Assembly (NCBI GenBank): GCA_000149265.1
Contig: CH003407.1
Coordinates: forward strand, 7,269 to 71,268
Length of the DNA stretch: 64,000 bases
Origin: Ciona savignyi
Taxonomy: Eukaryota > Chordata > Ascidiacea > Phlebobranchia > Cionidae
Direction: 5' to 3'
Every line of letters starts with the position of its first letter. Within the stretch, counting starts at the first letter, position 1. The notes beneath the pieces were generated by a model. The model was given only the letters and a program-made list of their open reading frames with translations, searched no databases and was not told the DNA's origin. The translations under genes were made by a program, and so were the position numbers. This document shows positions 47,301 through 59,300 of the stretch, in pieces.

Positions 47301-50300
47301 GATCGCAGCCTTTGCAATCCCTTCGCCCTTTCTTGCCGGAAGCATATCACGTGATTAATATAGTCTCCAAACAGTAGCATAACGAGGTGGAAGGTCCCGA
47401 CAGACTCGCTGGACTTCAATGTGATCTGAAATCAATTTCTCGGGTGAGAATTACGTCGCCGGCTGTGAACGCTATATTCAGTGAACATAACATATTGATT
47501 ATTCCCGCTGTGTCAAGGACGTTAAACTATTTTTTATAGTTCATATCACTTCAACTTCGTTTAACTTCAATATCTTCTCGAGCACAAAACCGATTTGTTA
47601 GTGACGAAAATACCCCTTCCCGCTCATATTAGTGACGAAAATACCCCACCCCGCTTATGTTAGTGACGAAAATACATTATCCTGCCATTTTTGTCCATAG
47701 AATAGTGTTCCGCCCCTTTTCCCACTGTCCCGCAGAATAGCGTATTGTCCCGCCCCGCTGTCCCGCATATTAAGCCCTTCTTAAACAGAAATCGGGGTTT
47801 GACCAAACACGAGTTACCGGTCCTAGAAACGACTACAAACAACATAGCAGACTTGGACGAAAAGTAAATTTTCAGCTTTTTTAAATTAAAATAGAATTTG
47901 AATTACTGAATTCGCAAAAAAACAATAGCATTTTCGGGAAAAATAACGGAAAATAGATTACAAATAAAATTAGAATCCTTTTACAATTTATATTAGAATT
48001 ACATAACCAGAATTTGGCTCTAATTAGCTTATTAAACAACTAGAATTCTCTAGTTGAGCAAGTCTGCAACATAGCCTACCTCGGTTAGCATTTTGCTTGC
48101 ATACACTGTCCATTTCATCACAAACTGCCTTGTGCGATTCGTTATGACATCATAATTGTCCGAACCCGGCTTGGGTTCCGGCTTGAGTCCAGCGTGTCGT
48201 TCGATTATTTCCAAGAGCAAGCATACGTACATCTCGACACTGGAGTGGTTCTACAGAAAGACACATGAGGTACTAGAACAGGCGTCGGTAACCTTTTGCA
48301 CTTAAAGAGCCATTTTAACCGATTTTTCACAAAATAATACTTGGAGCCGCAAAACTAATAATATTTTCGCAATAAAAGGAAAACTACAATGTGTGAGATA
48401 AGGACGCGAGTGTTTTTCGGTTTGTTTCACTTGGGCATGGTTATTAAACTTATTAAGCGCTCGCTACAGTAGCAAGAAAAGTAATAAGAGCCGCATCAGA
48501 ATTTTGAAATAGCCGCAGGGTGGCGACCCCTATACTAGAATGCAATGGATACGCCCACACGCTCAATAATGTACGGTCGTGTGGCCGAATGGTTAACGCG
48601 ACCGATACATATATACCAACTTACATACAAAAAAAACTGCCTTAGCAACGAACCCGTTATGGGTTCGAAACTAAGCCTGGTAAAAAAAAAACACGATCAA
48701 TAAAAACGATGAGTGGTTGCGTCAGAGCAAAAGGCTAAATTTGAAATATCGATCGAGTGCACAATACAAAACCTTCGGTTACTAATCTGTAGCAACGAGT
48801 CGGATCTTTAAAAATATATCGACTTGATCTATAATGCATGCGTGACGCCCGAGCAATCGTGCACACTTGAAAACCATAATTAATGGAACCACGCAATGGA
48901 TTATAGGGGTCGCAAAGAGTACATTAATTTCACGCAAACTGTTATATCTATTGTATATATATTCGATCTGGATTTTAAACGTGAAAAAGGACCAGAGAAA
49001 GATTTAATAAATTAAAAGGGGTCTCGAGCCTAGATAAAGCTCAGAAAGAAGGGTGGCAGAAAATTTTAATAAATTAAAATGGGTCGTGAGCTTAAAAGTT
49101 TGGGAAGCCCTGAATTAGACAATGTAATAGATTCGTTTCCTAGTTTGTCGCAACTAATCGGATCGTACGGTTGTGTGTCCGAATGGTTAACGCGACCACT
49201 ACATATACAGACTTAAATACCAAAAAAATCGTCGTAGCAGAAAGCCCATCCTACTGGTTTCGAAACTATAGAAAAGAATAAAAACTAGGCAGATCGTCAA
49301 TTATCGAATATATCGACTGAAATTTTAAATCCATGATTGGCTCACATTCCTCCGCAACAAACAAACCTGCAAAAGTTGGCAGAAGTTGGCGATATAGTGC
49401 ATGGCCTGAGATTTCTCCGTTTGCTGGGTTGTTTGGTCGCCCGTACTGCTTGCGTCATCTCCACCAGCAAAGGTGCTTTGTACAACAATATCGGAAATTC
49501 CAAGGCTGCATAAATCGTCCAGAAGCTAAAAACGTTCGATTTAAAGTACATAGTTGACATTCGCTTAAAACGTGGGATTTAAGTTACACTGCACTCATTT
49601 ACTTTACTTTTTGTAGCTTTGTTCCGGGTAAGAATCTACACCAGGCATAGGCAACATACGACCCGTGAAGGGATTTTGACCGGCCCGCAGATTATCTAAC
49701 CATACCCTGTAACGGGTGCGCCCACAGGCTGTATCTAACCATACCCTGTAACGGGTCCGTCCGCAGGCTGTATCTAACCATACCCTGTAACGGGTCTGTC
49801 CGCAGGCTGTATCTAACCATACCCTGTAATGGGTCCGTCCGCGGGCTGTATCTAACCATACCCTGTAACGGGTCCGTCCGCAGGCTATATCTAACCATAC
49901 CCTGTAACGGCCCCACCAGCAGACTGTATCTAACCATACCCTGTAATTAAGATAGTGAATACTATTCCTGTAATAACCCAATATTACCTGGGTGACCATC
50001 AATGGATCAACCAACGTTTTTCTCGCTTCCTTCGCCACGTGACAAAGGGTCGTCACTCTCCTGACGTATTCACCCCACACTTTCGCCGCCTCCACGCGCG
50101 TTTTTATGACGTCACAGCTGGTGGTGGGATCGTAGCACTTTTTGTCGCCCACCCACGACGGCAGAGTTTTGGCGAACTTCCGAATTGTGACTGGGAAATG
50201 TGAAACGTGTGTTAAGTTGGATTATTGATCTGGTGCGTTGAAGGATTGGGAAAACACTTTATGATGTCACTTGTAACCGTAATGACGTCGCTTCTTATAA

Positions 50301-53300
50301 TAATGGCGTCACTTTTATCGTAATACCGTTGTTTGTTGCCGTAATTACGTCACTGGTTATCGTAATGACGTCAAATGTTGCCGTAATTACGTCACTGGTT
50401 ATCGTAATGACGTCAAATGTTGCCGTATTTACGTCACTTGTTATCGTAAGATCACTTGAGCGACGGGGTTTAGTAAAAACTGACGAGTTATTGAGACATG
50501 GAAGAAATTTTTAAGCACCGCTCTTGTTGTTGCACAGCGCGATGTCAAAGGCCATACATGACAAGCGCCGATTTACAGTCAGATCGGGACACAATTCCAC
50601 TTTCTTTTCCTATTTAAGGCGCCTGGCTTTGCATTTAGGATCACTGGATCCGCTGCTAAGTCGTTTGTATGCTGTATGCATGGATATAACGACGATTTAC
50701 CAGCATTTTTTGAAACTACTCTTTGCTTTACAAAGCGTGACTTTTAGGTTGGCATTACTACGTCCTTTTTAATGCGTTTTTTTGTATGCTGTCTGTTTAT
50801 GATTTTATGAATCGGTAGCATAAGGTGATTACCCGGCCAACCGCATTTTTTTAGGCTAAGGGTAGAAACTATATTGAGCTTGTCCATAAGACAGACATTT
50901 CTTCGTACAGAATTGGAATCCTTCGCGTTAACTATTCGGTCACACCACCGTGTAAGGCCGGCCGCTGGGATACTGGAGGTACAACGCACTATGCGTGACA
51001 GCGATTTTATCAACACTAAAAGATGAAAAACATGAAAGGAGGAAAACTGCTGAATAACACTATTAAAACTAATTTTAACTCTGTCCCAAACACTAATTCA
51101 ACCCCAGAACTAACCGTAGCAACACAAAAAAGGCCTTAATTTGTATTTTGTTGGGTAGTTTTTCTCATTTCTCTACTTTCCTCCTTAACCTCTTATGGAC
51201 GCAAGTCCCTCGCCTTTTATACACCAGTTTTCCCCTTTTATACACTAGTTCCCCCCTTTTATACACTACTTCCCCACTTTTATACACTACTTCCCCCCTT
51301 TTATACACTACTTACCCCCTTTTATACACTAGTTCCCTCTTTTAGAAACTAATTTCCCTCTCTTTAAAAACAAGTTTTTCAGCTTACCATTAAACTCGGT
51401 GGTGAGCGTGGCCAAACAGTCGGGCAGCAGCGCAGTTGTGGCTTCTTGGAACATTATGTCGTNNNNNNNNNNNNNNNNNNNNNNNNNNNNNNNNNNNNNN
51501 NNNNNNNNNNNNNNNNNNNNNNNNNNNNNNNNNNNNNNNNNNNNNNNNNNNNNNNNNNNNNNCTTCACACAGCGCTATGATCCCGCATATGTCGTCAGAG
51601 GCGAACATGGTCCGACATTGCACAGGAAGATCGCGGTTGAAGTTGGTCAGATGAGTCTGGGACGAAAATAATATTTCACAAATTTATGGGTTTAATCAAG
51701 AGCGAAATGACTGCGAAAGCATTTGTCAAGAATGTTTTCTTTAATCAAGAGCGAAAGTCAGAGGTTCGAATACGGTCGTGTGACGGAATGGTTAAAGGGG
51801 TATATACCACCGATTCTATACAAAAGCGGTCTTGGTGACGAGCCCATGACGGTTTTGAAACCTATGTTAATAAAAATAGTCCGATTAAAAGCTCTTTTTT
51901 GCTAAAAAAAGTAACATATAGGTAACTTTTAAAACTTTACATACACGGTAAACCACCACTCTCAAAAGAACATAACACATAGCCACAAAAATAAAGACAA
52001 TAAAAATGTGGTCAATACGATATAAGTGCGGTTGTGGTCAATATAATTTTTTCACTTTTAGACGATTTGGGTTGATAAACATAGTCCAAAACGTTTTAAA
52101 ATAAAAGTTTTTAGTATTATTTTATTCATTTTTTGCCCAGTAATAAATAATGACGAGTGAAGCAAATCAAGGCATAAAAAAGAGAAAGACGGCAAAACAA
52201 ACAGTGGTTAAACACACTATTTAGGTAAAAAGGGATATATATAAACATTAAATAAATAAATATAGCGGAAGCGAAAGTCATTTGGTTTTATGCGGAATTG
52301 GGTTTATGTGGCTTCATTTGCTTAGAACAACTTACCATTGTCTTTTCAAAGTCAAGACTGATGATGTATCCAAGTAAACGACGATTGTAGGAGCGGTAGA
52401 AATCGAGGAACGAAGCGAGGGTTGGTTTTGTCCACCCCTGCTTGATTTCTACATCGTCCTCGGTAGGATAGGGCGGCAATACTAGGCAAAATGGGTCCAG
52501 AGTTCCTGCACATGTACCTAAAAGCTTAATATGAATTACATAATTGTGTTATGGTCTTGATTTTCGCTGGGCTATAAGGTCTACTTCTGTTATGAGAGTT
52601 CTTTTCCTATTTTGCCATATCTAGCTTTTTTGTACTGTGCACGAATGGTCAAAAACAGAACTCAGGGAAATTATCATTAAAGTGAAATTAAGTCAATTTC
52701 AAGCTTAATTATACTTGTAGTGCTATGCAGTTAAGATAAGTGATATATCTGGAAAACTTCCCCTTTTGTAAGTTTGTTTTTTCCGCCTTATCATCCCTGC
52801 AATGTCCAAATGGAGCTAGTTTACGCTACAAAGAGAGAAAATTATAGTTAGCACGGTAGAAGCGAAATAATATAAGCATACCTTTTGCTTTAATATTTGC
52901 CACGACGTCGGTTTGGTAGGGTACGGTTTCGTGCGATGCCACATAGCAGTATTCCGGAGCGTTTGATTTCCCATTACATCCATCTCTTCGCCTTTGATAC
53001 CTGTTCTCGAGTCTGTTATTTAGCATTTTTGCTTCCACATAAAATCACTTACGAGCTGTTGTTTCGAAGCAAATTCAGCCCCTCTCCGAAGGCGTGGAAT
53101 TTTCGAGCATATCTGGACATCAGCTTGACGCTAAGTCCAGCGTAGTGGTATCTAGATTGGCCTCGAACGCCCAACCTCCGCGTTGTAAGGTTCGGAAAAC
53201 ATGCTCTCACGATCTTGCCGAAAACCGCTTGGTTAAACGGCTTGATATTGCTTTCGCGACAAAAGCTGTTATATTCCTAATGCAAAGAAAAAATGGTCAT

Positions 53301-56300
53301 AAAAACGGTCATTATCACATTGTACTTTTTTTCTTATCACAGTTTCATCACATTTTCTTTTTTTCGACCTACCTCAAACATGATTATTCTCGGTACACTG
53401 GTTAGTGAGTTTTCTTCGAAATTGACAGTCAGCCATTCGGTAGTAATAGTTGCTTCTTTACTACAAGGGACTGGGTACCTCATGTGTATTGGAATGTCTG
53501 GCATTGTACTTGGGAAAGAGGGCCCATCGGAAATCAGCATACCTGTAGTTTATACGCACGAAAAATAGTTTAGTATATTGCAGGTGTCGGCAACCTTTTT
53601 CACTTATAGAGGCATTTTAATCGGTATTCCACAAAATTAAAATAAATCACTGGGAGGCCGCAAACTATTATTAATTTTCCCAATAAAAGGAAAACAACAA
53701 TGTTTGAGGTAAAGACAATTGTTTTCTGTTTGTTTAACTTGTGCGCGGAATTAAACTTATTAATCGCTCGCTACTGTAATAATAGAATTAATAAGAGCCG
53801 CACTAGAAAGAAGATTCGCAGGTTGCCGACCGCTGGTATATTATTTCATTATTATACTCCTTGACTAGTGTCCCAGTGGCAGTATCTCCTTCTAAAATAA
53901 TCTGATCTTGGTGCGTGTTATCAACAACCGGAAGTTTATGGGGTCGAAACCAGCCTCTGTCTAGTCGTTTTTTATGGCAGTTAGCGAAAGTCACTTGAAC
54001 CCAGGTAATCAATGGTTGCACCAAAACTTTAAAAACGTACAGCTCATATACAACACAATGCAACAGCTCCGGTAACCCGACCGTGGACACGAAGTGATCT
54101 GACGGTTACTCGTGGGATAACTCTTTTATGTTTTTTTCGCGCGACGCGGGTAAAACGTCATTACAGTATACCCCAGAACTAAAACAGCCACCCATCTTAT
54201 TTTTGCTGGGCCTTTTTGTGCGACGTTGTCACAAAATAACCCTGGTTTCGGATAATGTCACTGCTGTTGATTATTTTTTTATTTCGTATTTTACATTTGT
54301 AAGTACTAACCTACTGTATTGCCGTGTTCATCGACCACAGCTATTTCGTTGCCAGTCTTCATAGGTACCGGTAGCCGTTTAGCTTTGTTAGGTGACACAT
54401 ACACAGTTACAAGTCCAACTGTTTGGTGCTGCATTGTACCGCTGAAGCAACGCCAAAGCAATATATATATATTCTAAACTTTAGGTCCTCGTCTATATTA
54501 CATATAAAACATTTGGTTTAAACTGCCCTGTCTGTATGGGACACGCGAAACTTTAAAATATTTTAGCCTAAGTAAAAAAAATTGTTTTGATAAGAAAAAG
54601 CAGGCGACTAGACAAGTTTGTTTGTTACGACACTTTAAGCTTTATTGCGTTAGTGCCTCAATTGTGACCCTGTCATATAAAGTGTGTAGGCTACGTATAT
54701 AATGAAACCATCGATTTAAGAAAAATCCGTTTTATTTAGAAGAATTTTAAAAGTGAAAACAGATTTAATTTAATCTGTGTATTACAATCTATTTTTTAGG
54801 TTTTGTAAAGTTAGATTTTGCTCCTAATTCTGTTAATCTATTGTACTCTTTTTTGTTTAACATTTTAGGAATGAATTACTTTAACCATAGTCCGTTAAAC
54901 ATGCTTTAACGCCTAAATATGGATGCATAAAGCATAGGCTTACTTACTTACTCTTGTACAATATTTTAAAGTTTCTATCGCATCCATTTAAAAAACAGCG
55001 TTTATTCTAGCTGTAAATGAAGACAAAAAAAACGAATTAAAACATTCTCAACTCGATTGCGATATTACTTAGTCATAATGTGTACCTTTTTTTCTTCAGA
55101 ACGGCTAGAATTTCTTACTAAAGACGGCCAAGAAAAACGAAGTTTATCGGTCAATATCTTCTCGCTGCTATACCGGTTGTTTTTCTTTGATCCAATACTC
55201 TTTCCACCACCACAGGAATCGAAAATCATCTTTGTTCACGTATGGCGATATATATATATGAATGTGTTCATATTCGTAGGATAGGACAGTATGTTCATGA
55301 TTATTATCCCCGTGAAAACCAAGGGGGTTAACACACGGGCAATCGTCAAACCACCTCGCGGCTCACCGTCGGTCAGATCATATATCGCGCGCACCGTGTT
55401 AAAATTATATTGTTGATAACATAGATTGAAACGGTCGTGTGGACAAATGGTTAACCCGACATATTCATATACATACAGCTACATAAATTAAAAAACAGGG
55501 CTAGTGACGAACCTATAATAGGATCCACACTTGGCTCGGCAACAAAAGCAGAAAAGCCAACGCGAGATGGGCCATACCTTGAATGGTTATATGGATAGGA
55601 TAGGATAGGATAGGTTATTTATGTTTATCCCCGTGGTGAAAACCAAGGGGTTAAAACACGAGCAATCGTCAAATCAACTCGTGCCCACCGTCGGGTTACC
55701 GGAGCTATTGCAGTGTGTTGTATATGATAGACACGTTCCTCTTATTTGGTAGAAACCATTAATCCGCTGGGTTCAGGCAATGTCCGTAAAGTGCCTTGCC
55801 CAAGGACACAACCGACTAGCTAGCGACTAGTTTCGCACCTGCAACCTCTTGGACAGTTGAAAGGCGGCGCACTGAACCGCCACACCAACCGTTCGGATTC
55901 AATACTCCTCCTTACCACTTTCTATGGGTCTAAATTTTTATTCTTAGTTTCTAAAAGTTTCGAACCCTCTTAACGACTCGTCACTAGATTCGTTTTTTTA
56001 TATCGAATACTGTATGTAAAATATGTCCCAACACCCATTCGGGGTTTGGAAAGGCATTTCGTGGACGTTGTTTCCTCGCCTTTACCAATGGATTTAAATC
56101 GATCGTTTAAACGTTAAACAAATTCTCAAACACACTTTAATAACGGCAGTAACCTAATGATCTTCGAGTGTAAAAGGACCGTCGTTGTCCTACGCAATAT
56201 TGAGTACGTCTTAGTTTAGTTTATAGTTTATGGAAAACGGGAAAAAACGGCAAAACGATAGTCGTTAGAATACGTCTAAAAAAAGCAAGCAATTATTAAA

Positions 56301-59300
56301 ATTCGGTAAAATTAGACGTGGCCGCTGAACCCAAATAAAAAAATTGAAACATAATAATTGTTTATAAAACAAAAAATTCACTATTACACTAAGCCTCGAA
56401 GATAACTGTGCGGTAAAGCGTCTTTCCAATTCCAGCTTTCCAAAGCTTATAACGCTTTTGAATTGGAAATGGACGGGTTAACTATTACATTGATATATAT
56501 ATAAAACGCATTAATACAGTTTTGTTTAATACAACTATTCACTGGATTCGTGCAACGTCCGTTAAATACGCTTCCTTTCCAACAAGATAAATTATTAACG
56601 GGCTGATTTCGTTATATCCATCATCAGACTTACGACCTGACGCTTCATCACCTAGCAATGCCACCTGGTTTAACACGAACGGGAATAAAATGTTTTTAGA
56701 GAAACTTTTTACCTGAATTTGTTGGTAATTTGCGTTTGTAAAAATAAACTTGTTTTAGGGTTTCAACCGAATGGGAATTCCCCTAAGCACAGATAAGTAG
56801 AATATATTATTTGGTGGTTCTGTTACAATATCTGGTAGACAAGATAGTGCCATCAATCCTTAAAAACGATATATATATGTTATGTAATATATAAAGAAAT
56901 AATGACGTTAGTACAGATCATTTTTATGACTACACTTACATAAAAAATAGATTCGGAGAAAAATCTATTAAAAATTATATTGTGCAGCTGTACGGAGGCT
57001 TCTTTACTCCCTGTTAAATGAATACATTTATTTTCTTTTAGTTTAGTATTATGGACTATGCGGGAAGCGACAAACTATGGGCTGGAATCATCACCCACAT
57101 ATCACGATCAATTGACGAAGCATTCGGGAAATGGGCGGTTAAAATATTCCGCACCTGGCACTATACACCCGATCTACACCTAAAACCGTACTTAAATACA
57201 CCAAAACCCGGACAAAAACAAGCAGAATCAGGATGGAAAATTGCAAAGTGGTCGTCTTATATTGTTCCAGTGCTTGGTCTCTTGTTGATGGCTTTAGTCG
57301 TCTATTGCTTCGTATCTTTTGGGATTCCGGATTTGACCCCCATTAGTGAAGCTGCAAGCGAAGACATTGCCACCACGGCCGTTACTGCCGCTGTAGGAAT
57401 TGGTATTAGCATCAAAATCATCGATGCAATTAAAATGGTATGTTATTTTTAATATTATTAAGTTAAAATTTATATATTATCCTATATTACCTATGTAATA
57501 TAGGATAGGATAGGATCTTTATCTTTATCCCCGTGAATGGGAAAGCAAGGGGGTTAACACACAGGCAATCGTCAGATCACCTCGCGCCCACCGTCGGGTT
57601 ACCCGAGCTATTGCAGTGTGTTGTATATGATAGACGCGTTCCTTCAATTTGGTAGAACCCATTAATCCGATGGGGTCAGGCAATGTCCGTAAAGTGCCTT
57701 GCCCAAGGACACAACCGACTAGCTAGCGACCAGTTTCGCACCTGCAACCTTACGATTGAAAGGCGACGCACTTAACTGCTAGACCAACCGGCCGGGACTA
57801 ATATAGAAACAACATTTGATATTATTTTTAATATTTTTAGGTTGAAATTTATATAGTGAAATTCAATTACTAAAGCATTGATCATTTTACTGCTATTTCG
57901 CCATCAAATGTTGTTTCTATATTACAGACATAGATTTGCTTTTTTTTTGTCATACCATCAGACATCACATGTACAAATAACTTAAGTGTATCATTCCTTG
58001 TAAAACCAAATTATGGCATGTCGTATAAAATTGTACCGGTACCAAAACTTGACTTTAAATTTGTAAGCTGAAGGTCCATTCATGATCTATATATCTATAT
58101 ACATGCGCTATTGCACATCCAACTATTTAGCACTACATTAAAAAAGACCCATTTGATAAACACATTGAAAGTATGCGTGTTAAAAAACACAGATATTACC
58201 CACACATAAACATACTTCAAATATTTTTAGTTATAAATATATAATAAATACTTAATTCCATACAGTTTTAACTAAAAAAGTGATAAATTTGCCTTAGATT
58301 TGGTATTTTTTGTTTGTCAATACTATGGGACTTCTGTCTTCACAAAATGATAACCAAAGATTTTCCCCAGGTTATCAATCTGGTGGTATCGCAAGCAGCT
58401 AGGATCACCTCCATGTCTAAAAAAGCAGATTTTAGCACCAGTCTTGGTTTCATGGCCAAAGTGAAGACTGAAATCTACTACATGACGTCTGTAGTGCAGT
58501 ACATGTCTATTCTTCTGCAGTATGACGTCAAAATATGTTTGATAATTGATGATGTTGACTTGCTGGGAAAGGAAAAAATTATGGGACTTTTTAAGGTAGG
58601 GTGATTACTAAAATATTTGCTGACAGATAAGTCTTGTTTTGCCAACCGGTTAGTCTGGTGGTTCAGTGCGTTGCCCTTCAGCCGAAGGGTTGTAAGTACC
58701 AAACTGGTCGCAAGCTAGTCGGTTGTGCTCTTGGGTAAGGCACTTAACAGACGTTGCCTGAACCCAACAAAATAATGAGTTCTACTGAATTGAAGGAATG
58801 TTTGAATCATAAGCAACACACTGCAATAAGTCTGGTAACCCCCGACGGTGGGCGCGAGGTGATCTGACGATTGCCTGTGTTTTAACCCCCTTGGTTTTCC
58901 CATTCACGGGGATAAACATGAATATCCTATCTTTTAAATAGGATAATCATGTTTATTTCTGTGGGTTGAGCAATGAAGGGCAGTACCTCCAAATACTACA
59001 GGATCACCCGAGCGCTTGGATACAGTATCACTTAATTTACTTCGTAATTGCAAAAGCCTTAGAGAAAACTTCTCTCACTAAAATAAAGATTATGATATTA
59101 ATGTTAGGGTTGGAGTTAAAGTTAGTTTTTGGGTTGAGATTAGTGTTTCGGACAGGGTTAGAATTACTTTTTACCTTCATAAACTTTTGATAAACAAATT
59201 ACACCTTTTATGTGCAATCCTAATGATGAAAACAAAATTACCCTTTTTTCACTTGTCTTCAGGTGGTTTCTTTGCTGCAAAACTCGAGAAATTCTCGGTA

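Noticed and set aside
49604..50152. Long minus-strand frame with RYRVWLDTACGRT-like repeats
   Set aside because: It is read-through of an RFX exon into the MITE-derived minisatellite past a GTAATA donor at 49987.
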